Of a stretch of 64,000 nucleotides of DNA, positions 43,755 through 51,116 are shown piece after piece. Below the pieces are notes generated by a model that saw only the letters and a program-made list of their open reading frames with translations, did no database searches and was not told the origin of the DNA. The position numbers and the translations under genes are program-made. Within the stretch, counting starts at the first letter, position 1; each line of letters opens with the position of its first letter. This DNA comes from Bog-756 sp963699055 (lineage in GTDB: Bacteria; Actinomycetota; Acidimicrobiia; Acidimicrobiales; RAAP-2): positions 682,001 through 746,000 of the forward strand of contig CAVOTA010000002.1 in assembly GCA_963699055.1 (NCBI GenBank), read 5' to 3'.

Positions 43755-45227
43755 TCAGGTGTCGAGGAGGACCGGAGCGTCCACCTGTCGGGTGGGATCC
43801 ACCGGCCGGGCCTCGTCCGGTGGCTTCAGGGGGCTGGCGACATCTACATCGGACGACCCGGAACGCAGCGCAGCCGGGTCCGGGTGGGCTAGCCCGACCA
43901 GTACCATCAGCCCGACCACGATCGGCGGCCACCACACCCACGGCGCGAACCTCCAGTAGGCGAACCACGACACGCCGAGTGCCACGCTGATGCTTCCGGC
44001 GAACCGGCGCGCGTCGGTGCGGCACGCCAGCACGAGGAGTAGGACGATGGACGGGGCGACGTAGTACGGCGTCATGACCGCCTCGAACCAGCACCGGGCG
44101 GCCAGCACCACCCCGGCCAGCCACAGGAGGCGGACCGGATCCTGCGGCCGGCGCCACACGTAGAGACCCAGCAGCACGGCAAGGAGGACGTACACGCTGC
44201 GTCCCGTCCCCCCGGACACCATGACCACCGTCCCGTGCAGGACGACGGGGCCGTGGACTCCATGGGATGCCGCCCCTCCGGTGGGCGCCGTCCCGAGACC
44301 GGAGACGGTCACGCTCGAGATCCGAGGTGCGAAGGCGAGCCACGGCGTCGGGTGGTTCAGTGCCGGCAGTGCCGGCTGTCGCACGAGTGCCGACACGGTG
44401 CCGTCGGGGTTGCCGATCAGCGCAACCATCACCAGGAAGGCGGACAGCGCCAAGCTCCGGACGGCGAGCCGCAGCCTCGCTCCGGCGGGGGATGCCGCCA
44501 CGAACAGCGGGAGCGTGAGCGCGATGAGGGGCTGGACCACGATGGCGCAGCCCATCAGCCATCCCATCCGGCGCCAGTTCCCCCGCAGCATGGCAACCAT
44601 GGCGTACATGCCGAACGTCATGACGAGTGCGTCCTCGGCGTGTCCCCACACCGTCGCCAGCGGCCATGCCACGATCCCCACGGCGACGACCAGCCAATAC
44701 CGGCGTGCCGGCGGGGCGTCCAGCTCCTCGGCCAGGGCGTCGGCAGCGACGATCATCGAACCGGACAGCAGCAACTCCATCGGGGCGATCAGCAACAGCG
44801 ACGTGGGGTGGGGCAGGTCGAACTGACCGATCGAGGCACTGAGGTGGAACCAGTCGCTCAGGAGTGCCGCCGGGGCGAGGATGACGGCGATCCCCGGGAA
44901 GGTCACCATGCCGGTCTGGTTGTAGATACCCCCCAGGTAGCCCCAACCCACATAGTGGGCGCCGAGGAAGATACCCCAGACGTCGTTTCCCGTCGCCCAT
45001 GACGAGCTGTGATGGACCCAGGTGTTCCACCAGAAGGTGTACACGAGCCCTGTCACGAACACGACGGCCACCATGGCCAAGGCAGCCCGACGACGCAGGA
45101 GTGCAGCGCCCAGCCAGGCCATGCCCGACAGTCCGTCGGACCCCGGCGAACCTCGCCGTCGGTCGTCGGATGCCGGGGGAAACGCGTCCGAACAGCCGAC
45201 GACAGCGGAGGTCCGTGTGCCGGTCAT
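43755..45227 (-). CDS. Polytopic membrane protein, GT-C-like, copy A
   Basis: 490 residues with about ten hydrophobic segments. A first hydrophobic segment near residue 50 (LAMVVVFVTGLVYTF-like) is followed by an extracytoplasmic loop WVHHSSSWATGNDVWG. The motifs shared with copy B are WGHAEDALVMTF, EAVMTPYYVAP and LYVWRRPQ. The pattern resembles DUF2029/GT87 mannosyltransferases that use polyprenol sugars, but no diagnostic acidic motif is certain, so function is unassigned. Start ATG 45227 follows AGGGAA; the frame is open further upstream without similarity. It ends 37 bp after the convergent carboxyltransferase gene. Confidence 0.75.
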   Translation of the reverse strand: MTGTRTSAVVGCSDAFPPASDDRRRGSPGSDGLSGMAWLGAALLRRRAALAMVAVVFVTGLVYTFWWNTWVHHSSSWATGNDVWGIFLGAHYVGWGYLGGIYNQTGMVTFPGIAVILAPAALLSDWFHLSASIGQFDLPHPTSLLLIAPMELLLSGSMIVAADALAEELDAPPARRYWLVVAVGIVAWPLATVWGHAEDALVMTFGMYAMVAMLRGNWRRMGWLMGCAIVVQPLIALTLPLFVAASPAGARLRLAVRSLALSAFLVMVALIGNPDGTVSALVRQPALPALNHPTPWLAFAPRISSVTVSGLGTAPTGGAASHGVHGPVVLHGTVVMVSGGTGRSVYVLLAVLLGLYVWRRPQDPVRLLWLAGVVLAARCWFEAVMTPYYVAPSIVLLLVLACRTDARRFAGSISVALGVSWFAYWRFAPWVWWPPIVVGLMVLVGLAHPDPAALRSGSSDVDVASPLKPPDEARPVDPTRQVDAPVLLDT

Positions 45228-45447
45228 GCGTTCCCTGTCGACCCATCCGGGCCATTCCTTGAATCGGAGCGGCACCGGTGGAGTGGCGAACGCGCCCCGA
45301 ACCGTCCGGGGACCGGAGGTGTCCGGGTGCAGCCGACGGTTCAGCGACCGACTTGGGACACGGCAGGAGGCGTTGCCGCTTCGGTCCGGTCCGACGCGTC
45401 GCCCGGCGTGCCACCCCAGCCGATTCGCATCCGGGCCTTGCGGCGGT

Positions 45448-45657
45448 CCCCTTAGGGAAGGTGATCGCCAGGAGCACGAGGAAGCAGCCCACGATCGGCG
45501 TGCACCGTGCCCACGGCGCAAGGTGCTCGAAGACGGAGAGCGACAGGTACCTGGAGACGGCCACAGCGAGCGCCTGCCGATGCGGACCGGACCGTGCCGC
45601 CAGCACGAGGAGCAGGAGGAGCGGTGGAGCCACGTAGCAGGGAGTCATGACCGCCTC
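45448..45657 (-). pseudogene. C-terminal remnant of a third copy of the membrane protein
   Basis: About 70 codons aligning with the end of copies A and B: EAVMTPCYVAPPLLLLLVLA, then FEHLAPWARCTPIVGCFLVLL. The similarity stops abruptly at 45657, where a fragment of the carboxyltransferase gene begins on the other strand. The other end runs into unrecognised sequence (45228-45447) with no stop at the expected place. There is no start region. It is a broken paralogue. Confidence 0.8.
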
Positions 45658-46313
45658 CTCGGCCTGGCCGACCTGGTGGTGATGACCGGTGACGCCTTCG
45701 CCTTCGTGTCGGGGCCGGCCATGGTCGAGGAGTTCACCGGTATCCGGATCGGCGTGCACCAGCTCGGGGGCTCGGCCATCCATGCCCGCACCAGCGGCCT
45801 GTGCGCCGTCGAGGCTTCCTCGCCCGGGCAGGCGCTCGAGCACGTGGACCACCTGCTTGGTCTCCTGCCCGCCCACGCCGACGAGCTCCCCCCGCGCCTC
45901 GCCGACCGGCCGGGTCCGGGGCCCGTCGACCTGCGGAGGGTGGTACCCGACCGGGCGACCAGCTCCTACGACGTCCGCCGGGTCGCGGCGGGCCTGGCCG
46001 ACGGCGGCGACGTCACCGAGCTCTGGCCACGGTGGGCGCCCCAGCTGGTGTGCGCCCTGGCCCGGATCGAGGGGCGCACGGTCGGGTTCGTCGCCAACCA
46101 GTCCCAGGCGCTCGCCGGCACACTGGACATCGCCGCGTCGCAGAAGGGCGCCCGCTTCGTGCGGTTCTGCGACGCCTTCAACATCGCGTTGGTGACCCTG
46201 GTGGACACGCCGGGCTTCCTGCCTGGCAAGGACCTGGAGTGGCGGGGGATGATCCGCCACGGGGCCGAGCTCGCCTTCGCCTACGCCGAGGCCACCGTGC
46301 CCCGGGTGTGCGT
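45658..46313 (+). pseudogene. Duplicated internal fragment of the carboxyltransferase gene
   Basis: Matches 42722-43377 with no gap at a constant offset of 2936 bp. I count eight base differences; seven are synonymous third-position changes and one changes ATA (Ile) to GTA (Val). It begins at codon 120 of the parent and lacks the last 112 codons. The frame stays open but has no start codon in frame near the junction. The left edge abuts the broken third membrane-protein copy; the right edge lies 6 bp from the stop of copy B. Confidence 0.92.
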
Positions 46314-46319
46314 CGCCAC

Positions 46320-47771
46320 TCAGACAGGTACGAGTTCCTCCGTCGGCCGTCCCGACACCCCCGATGCCGGCCGGTCCACCCGTCGCACCGTGCCCGTGGA
46401 CGGGTCGCGGGCCTCCGGTGGGTACGTGAGCACCAGGACCAGGGTCAGCCCGGCCACGATCGGCAGCCACCAGACCCAGGGTCCGAGCTCCCAGTAGGCG
46501 TACAGGGACACGGCGAAGGACACGGAGGTCGCTGCCGCCAACCGGCGTGGTCCGGCGAGCGCCGCCAGCACGAGCAGCAGGATCAGGGGCGGGGCGAGGT
46601 AGTACGGGGTCATGACCGCCTCGAAGAAGCACCGGCCGGCGAGCACGAGACCGGCCAGCCACAGCAGGCGCTCGGGGCGCTGGGGCCGTCGCCACACGTA
46701 CAGCGCCAGCAGCAGGGCCAGCACCACGTAGACCGTGCGTCCCGGGCCGCCGGCGATCTCGGGGGTCGCCGGGCGCGCCGCGTGGGTGACCGCCCGGAAC
46801 GCGCCCGCGGTGTGCTGGAAGGTGAGCCACCCGCTTCCCGCCGGTGTGGCCGCCTGGTGCACGTGCGGTGCCAGACGGGCCCACGGCGTGGCGTGGTTGA
46901 CCTGGGCCGGCGTCGGCTGCTCGACCAGGGCGCGGTAGGCGCCCGACGGATTGCCGAGGAAGGCCACACCCACCAGGAAGGCCGAGACCACCGTGCACCG
47001 GACGGCGAACAGCGCCCGCCCGCCCCGGGGTGACGCGGCCAGGAACAGCGGGACGACCAGCAGGACCAGCGGCTGGAAGACGACCCCGAGTCCGAAGAGC
47101 CAACCAGCGCGGACCCAGTTGCGCCGAAGCACGGCGCGCATGGCGTACAGGGCGAACGTCATGGTCAGGGCGTCCTCGGCGTGGCCCCACACCGCGGCCA
47201 CCGGCCAGCACAGCACCCCGACCGCCAGGCAGAGTGCGACCCGCCGTCGGCGGGTCACCTCCAACTCCTCGGCAAGGGCGTCCGCCCCGAACAGGACGGT
47301 CGACGCCAACACCATCTCCACCGGCATGAGCACGAGCTCGGCAGTCGGACGCGGCAGCGCCCACACCCAGACCGAGGAGGTCAGGTGCAGCCAGTCGCAC
47401 AGGAACGCCACGGGGGCGAGCAGCACGGCCATCCCGGGGAAGGACACGATCCCCGTCTCGGGGTTGTAGACGCCACCGAGATCGCCCCACACCACGTAGT
47501 GGGCCCCCCGGAAGACCCCCCACAGGTCGCTCTGGTCGACCCAGGTCGGGGAGTGGTGCACGACCGGGTCCCATAGGAAGGTGAAAAGCAGTCCCAGCGC
47601 CACGACCACAGCGGCTAGGGCGCACGGGACGGCCCGGCGTCGGAGAGCGGCAGCCAGCTGCCCTCGGATGCGAGCTCTCCGCACGTTGCCCTCGACGACC
47701 GTCGGGCGGTACCCGCTCGGCAAGGGCTCGACACTTTCAACGATATCGGTCGAGAGCACCTCGATGGTCAT
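46320..47771 (-). CDS. Polytopic membrane protein, GT-C-like, copy B
   Basis: 483 residues, same family as copy A: about ten hydrophobic segments, WGHAEDALTMTF, EAVMTPYYLAP, LYVWRRPQ, and a C-terminal pair of spans. It differs widely from copy A in the variable loops, so the two are old paralogues even though the neighbouring carboxyltransferase copies are almost identical. ATG 47771 is chosen because GATAGT lies exactly 6 nt upstream and the frame upstream lacks similarity. It lies beside the pilin genes, so a role in modifying surface proteins is possible but unproven. Confidence 0.75.
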   Translation of the reverse strand: MTIEVLSTDIVESVEPLPSGYRPTVVEGNVRRARIRGQLAAALRRRAVPCALAAVVVALGLLFTFLWDPVVHHSPTWVDQSDLWGVFRGAHYVVWGDLGGVYNPETGIVSFPGMAVLLAPVAFLCDWLHLTSSVWVWALPRPTAELVLMPVEMVLASTVLFGADALAEELEVTRRRRVALCLAVGVLCWPVAAVWGHAEDALTMTFALYAMRAVLRRNWVRAGWLFGLGVVFQPLVLLVVPLFLAASPRGGRALFAVRCTVVSAFLVGVAFLGNPSGAYRALVEQPTPAQVNHATPWARLAPHVHQAATPAGSGWLTFQHTAGAFRAVTHAARPATPEIAGGPGRTVYVVLALLLALYVWRRPQRPERLLWLAGLVLAGRCFFEAVMTPYYLAPPLILLLVLAALAGPRRLAAATSVSFAVSLYAYWELGPWVWWLPIVAGLTLVLVLTYPPEARDPSTGTVRRVDRPASGVSGRPTEELVPV

Positions 47772-47777
47772 GTCGCT

Positions 47778-47783
47778 ACTATC
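47778..47783 (-). promoter_or_regulatory. -10-like hexamer GATAGT upstream of copy B
   Basis: On the - strand GATAGT is followed by six bases and ATG 47771. The A and final T of a TAnnnT box are kept, the first T is G. The spacing equals the other leaderless cases. Confidence 0.35.
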
Positions 47784-47867
47784 GAACGACCGGGCGACCG
47801 GCTTGAGCCGGAGTGGCGTGATTGCATGGGGGCTCGCAAGGCACCAAGTCCACAGGATCCCGGAAAC

Positions 47868-47905
47868 GAAAGAGGGCCCCCTCCTCTCGGAGGGAGCCCT
47901 CTTCA
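47868..47905. terminator. Strong terminator downstream of prepilin 1
   Basis: A long hairpin with left arm AAGAGGGC-CCCCTCC and right arm GGAGGGA-GCCCTCTT, loop TCTC, about 14 paired bases with small mismatches. It lies 58 nt after the leftward prepilin stop and ahead of copy B. It probably insulates the pilus genes. Confidence 0.7.
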
Positions 47906-47962
47906 CCAGGGTTCTGCGTGGCCCTCAGGCTCTAGAGCCCGACGATCACTCCTGCACCGCTA

Positions 47963-48592
47963 TCAGGCAGCGGTGAAGTTCGCGCCCCACACGGCGCCGG
48001 TCAGCGCGGTGTTGCTGGCGTTGCAGGTACCCGTGGACTTGCCGTAGTACGTGCCGGCAGCGGTCGGTGCGCTGGTGGCCGACGTCTTGACACCGGGGCT
48101 GACGGTCGTATCCGTGTACATCCCGTTGGAGGAGGCGTTACCGGTCACGAAGCCGATGTTGTCGACGATGTACCAGCATCCACTGGCGTTCTTCGACGGG
48201 GAGGCAAGGACGATGCCGTTCCCGTCCGAGGAAACCCACACCGAGATGGCGCCCTGGGTGGTGGTGGCACCCGAGACCCACGACAGGCTGGGCTCGTTGG
48301 ACCCCAGGATCGTCGTGGTCAGGAGCGCGCCGCCGCCACCGGTGCCGTACGACTGGCCGTTCTGCTCGGCGTAGGTCTTGGCGGTGGTGATGGCGGTGTT
48401 CAGGTTGGACTGTGCGGCCTTGTCGTTCGCACCACCGGTCACACCGAGGAAGGTGGGAATGGCGATGGCGAGCAGGATGGCCAGGATGAGCAGCACGACC
48501 ATGAGCTCGATGAGGGTGAAACCCGCATCCTCGCCCAGATCAGCTGCAGCATCCCGCCTGTCATTCAGGCGACTCATGACGGATGAAATCAT
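47963..48592 (-). CDS. Type IV prepilin-like protein 1
   Basis: 209 residues. A short basic leader ends in the class III prepilin site DAG|FTLIEL (Glu at +5), followed by the hydrophobic helix MVVLLILAILLAIAIPTFLG of T4a-type pilins. A C-terminal domain rich in Ser/Thr/Gly/Asn has cysteines in ASGCWYI and STGTCNAS that may form the D-region disulfide. It is a candidate major pilin. ATG 48592 follows AGAGGAGA. It has its own promoter region with a sigma-28-like site, and a strong terminator. It is more AT-rich than its neighbours. Confidence 0.88.
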   Translation of the reverse strand: MISSVMSRLNDRRDAAADLGEDAGFTLIELMVVLLILAILLAIAIPTFLGVTGGANDKAAQSNLNTAITTAKTYAEQNGQSYGTGGGGALLTTTILGSNEPSLSWVSGATTTQGAISVWVSSDGNGIVLASPSKNASGCWYIVDNIGFVTGNASSNGMYTDTTVSPGVKTSATSAPTAAGTYYGKSTGTCNASNTALTGAVWGANFTAA

Positions 48593-48643
48593 TTGCTTTC
48601 TCCTCTTGTCGGTATGTGCTGCATGTATGAGCGGCCACCTGAT

Positions 48644-48667
48644 ATCGGCAACCGATACTGTCTTCGA
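48644..48667 (-). promoter_or_regulatory. Sigma-28/WhiG-like promoter and palindrome upstream of prepilin 1
   Basis: Reading leftward, TCGA (48667-48664), 14 nt, then GCCGAT (48649-48644) followed by AT. The -10 agrees with GCCGATAA in seven of eight bases; the -35 is imperfect and the spacing shorter than in the other pilus sites. It overlaps a perfect palindrome TATCGG-CAA-CCGATA (48643-48657), which could be an operator. The start codon is 51 nt further on. The rest of the 48593-49007 gap (415 bp) holds no gene that I can support. Confidence 0.35.
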
Positions 48668-48957
48668 CCCGCTCGACCTCTACCTTGAGCAATTTGTCGT
48701 ACTTCTTGGACAAGTTGCCGGACGATCGGCTCGAGGGAGGAAGTCATGGAGAGTTCCGACCATTTGTCCTGGCCAGCACTGGTGCCGCCCGGTCGGTATG
48801 TTCCGATTCCTGCCCTGCGCTCCAGTATTACGGGGGACTGTGCCGGTGTCAGGAGGTAAATAGGTGCAGGTCCGGAGCAGGAGAGGATCGGACATCATTG
48901 TTGCTAAATGGTTGCTGAGCCTGCCTGGTATGACATCGCCGGTAGTGCGACGCAGAG

Positions 48958-48977
48958 TGCCGGCCGATCGGCGGGCA
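48958..48977. terminator. Possible terminator after prepilin 2
   Basis: A 20-base near-perfect palindrome TGCCGGCCGATCGGCGGGCA (one G-G mismatch) lies 30 nt downstream of the leftward prepilin 2 stop. It has no T-tract. It could separate the two prepilin units. Confidence 0.35.
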
Positions 48978-49007
48978 TGACGCCGCAGTGACGACCGCCG
49001 GGACCGT

Positions 49008-49724
49008 TCAGAGCGGGAAGCCTGTGGTCAGGTACTGGACGGTGGCCGGCGAGCCGCTGGTCTTGGGCGAGTACGCGTTGCAGTCGGCGGGGGTGGAGTC
49101 CCCCTTGACGGTCACGAAGTTGATTCCTGTCCCCGACGGCAGTCCGATGGTGCCGGCCGCCGCGGCCACCGGTGCCGTGGTCACCGCCGTGGTGCCGGTG
49201 TAGGGCGCCACGGTCTTCGACGCGGTGTTCAGCCCACCGGTGTTGTCGATGAGGTAGTAGCAGTTGCCGGGGGAGGAGTAGGCGGCCATGACCAGCCCGT
49301 TGCCGTCGACCGATACGGCCACGGACACCTTCGACGGCGAGTCGGAGCTACCCGTCGCCGTCGTGGCCCCCGAGGCACCGGCTGCGAACGCCAGCGACAG
49401 CTGGGCCGAGGTCAGGACCGAGGCGAATCCGGCGGAGTCCTGCACGTTGTTGATGTAGAACGTCTGGCCGTTGCTCTGGTACTGCGCCTTGGCGTCGGTG
49501 AGCGCCGTATTGAGGTCGACCTGGGCCGAGCGGCTGTTGGCGACCGCGGTGGTCCCCAGGAACGTCGGGATGGCGATTGCCGCCAGGATGCCCAGGATCA
49601 CCAGGACCACCATGATCTCCACCAGGGTGAACCCGGCATCACCCGACGGGGCGAGGTCACGGCCGCGGGCGAGGCTCGTTTCGCGTCGGCCCGTGTATCC
49701 GCACGTCATCTCGCTCACTTTCAT
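49008..49724 (-). CDS. Type IV prepilin-like protein 2
   Basis: 238 residues. A 28-residue leader ends SGDAG|FTLVEI with the +5 Glu, then the helix MVVLVILGILAAIAIPTFLG. The C-terminal domain is rich in Thr, Ala, Ser and Gly and has two cysteine regions (PGNCYYLIDN, PADCNAY) that could pair. It is longer than prepilin 1 with a similar layout (YYLIDN against WYIVDN), so the two are paralogues. ATG 49724 directly follows a G-run and a sigma-28-like site; GTG three codons on is an alternative. It follows pilC with a 122-bp gap. Confidence 0.87.
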   Translation of the reverse strand: MKVSEMTCGYTGRRETSLARGRDLAPSGDAGFTLVEIMVVLVILGILAAIAIPTFLGTTAVANSRSAQVDLNTALTDAKAQYQSNGQTFYINNVQDSAGFASVLTSAQLSLAFAAGASGATTATGSSDSPSKVSVAVSVDGNGLVMAAYSSPGNCYYLIDNTGGLNTASKTVAPYTGTTAVTTAPVAAAAGTIGLPSGTGINFVTVKGDSTPADCNAYSPKTSGSPATVQYLTTGFPL

Positions 49725-49732
49725 CCCCCCCA

Positions 49733-49758
49733 ATCGTCGGAAAGGAACGTCCACTTGA
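49733..49758 (-). promoter_or_regulatory. Sigma-28/WhiG-like promoter of prepilin 2
   Basis: Leftward: TCAA (49758-49755), 16 nt, GACGAT (49738-49733). It has the same -35 and spacing as the pilB and pilM-N sites; the -10 has one change from GCCGAT. Predicted start is within a few bases of ATG 49724. Confidence 0.4.
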
Positions 49759-49846
49759 GGGGGAATCTCCGGTCGGCGCCCCTTCGGCGGAGTGGCCCTG
49801 ACGCGGTCGGACGGCGGCCGCTCCGCGTGGGTCGACCCGCTCCCGA

Positions 49847-51076
49847 TCAGCTGTGGATGAGCTTGATGTAGTCGAACATCGGGAGGTAGAGGGCGATGAC
49901 CATCATGCCGACGCCGGCGCCCATGATGACGGTCAGCAGGGGCTCGAGGAGCGCCGTCAGGTTGCCCACCGTGACCTCGACCTCCTGGTCGTAGAAGTGC
50001 GCCACCTTCTTCAGCATCCCGTCGAGCACACCGGTCTGCTCGCCGACCTCGATCATCTGCACCATCAGCACGGGGATGATGTTCTCGTGCTCCTTCAGCG
50101 GGTCGGCCAGCGGGCGGCCCTCCCGCACGCCTTCCTTGGCCAGGCGGAGGACGTCCCCGATGGTGACGTTGCCCGACGTCTCGGCGCTGATGTCGAGCGC
50201 CTCCAGGATCGGGACGCCCGAGCCGATCAGCGAGCCGAGCGTGTTGGTGACCCGGGCGAGGGCCACCTTGTGGAACAGCTGCCCGAAGATCGGGGGCTTC
50301 AGCATCCACCGGTCCCAGATGCGGCGCCCGTCCTCGGTGGCGATCCACTTGCGGATGCCGATGATGATGCCGACGACGACGATGATCACCAGTACCACCC
50401 ACTGGCTGGTCATGACGTTCGACACGTCGATCAGGATCTGGGTGGGGAGCGGCAGCTTACCGCCGAGGGTCTTGAACAGGTTCTGGAACACCGGCACGAT
50501 GAAGACGATCATCGCCGAGAAGATGACGAACATCACCGACATGACGACGGCCGGGTAGGTCATGGCCGACTTGATGGTCTTGTTGAGCTGGGCCTGCTTC
50601 TCGATGGTGTCGGCCAGGTCCGTGAGCACCTCGTCCAGGTTTCCGCCGATCTCACCGGCCTGGATCAGCGTGCAGTAGAGCTTGGAGAACGCCTTCGGGT
50701 GCTTGCCGCAGGCCATCGACAGCGACGAACCGTGCTCGAGGTCCGTGCGGACCTCCTCCAGGATGCGGGCCAGCTCGGGATTCTCCACCTGACCGCCGAG
50801 GATGCCCAACGAGCGGACGACCGACAGTCCGGAGTCGACCATGGTGGAGAGCTGCCGGGTCATGACCGCGATGTCGCGGAGCTTGATCCGGTTGGTGATC
50901 CCGGGGATCTTGATCTCGGTCTTGAGGCTGACGACCGACTTGGGCGTGACCGAGATCGGCATGTAGCCCATCTCGCGGAGCCGGCGCACGACCAGCGCCA
51001 TGCTGTCGCCGTCGAGCTGTCCCTCGACGAGTCCGCCGGACTTGTCCCGGACCTTGTACTCGAATGTCAGTGACAC
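49847..51076 (-). CDS. pilC: Type IV pilus inner-membrane platform protein
   Basis: 409 residues, two GspF/PilC cytoplasmic domains and three membrane segments: the first near residue 170 (YPAVVMSVMFVIFSAMIVFIV), a second near 220 (WVVLVIIVVVGIIIGI) and the C-terminal one (VIMGAGVGMMVIALYLPMF). Family motifs include FTRQLSTMVDSGL-like (MTRQLSTMVDSGLSVV), QAGEIGGNLDEVL and VGEQTGVLDGML. It anchors the PilB and PilT motors. It lies 40 bp after the MshEN-PilT gene in the same direction, so is probably in the pilB operon. Confidence 0.94.
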   Translation of the reverse strand: MSLTFEYKVRDKSGGLVEGQLDGDSMALVVRRLREMGYMPISVTPKSVVSLKTEIKIPGITNRIKLRDIAVMTRQLSTMVDSGLSVVRSLGILGGQVENPELARILEEVRTDLEHGSSLSMACGKHPKAFSKLYCTLIQAGEIGGNLDEVLTDLADTIEKQAQLNKTIKSAMTYPAVVMSVMFVIFSAMIVFIVPVFQNLFKTLGGKLPLPTQILIDVSNVMTSQWVVLVIIVVVGIIIGIRKWIATEDGRRIWDRWMLKPPIFGQLFHKVALARVTNTLGSLIGSGVPILEALDISAETSGNVTIGDVLRLAKEGVREGRPLADPLKEHENIIPVLMVQMIEVGEQTGVLDGMLKKVAHFYDQEVEVTVGNLTALLEPLLTVIMGAGVGMMVIALYLPMFDYIKLIHS

Positions 51077-51116
51077 GGTTCCCCGCTTCGTCGGTCAGTG
51101 GTGGACAGGGCGGACA

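Noticed and set aside
45658..46313. Idea that the carboxyltransferase fragment is a functional split gene
   Set aside because: It lacks a start codon in frame, the first 119 codons and the last 112 codons, including the conserved RKAFGGAY region.
43576..47625. A 1349-codon open frame on the - strand through copies A and B and the carboxyltransferase copies
   Set aside because: In DNA of this G+C content the antisense frames stay open by codon bias. It runs opposite to the carboxyltransferase gene and fragment and in a different frame from the real membrane-protein genes.
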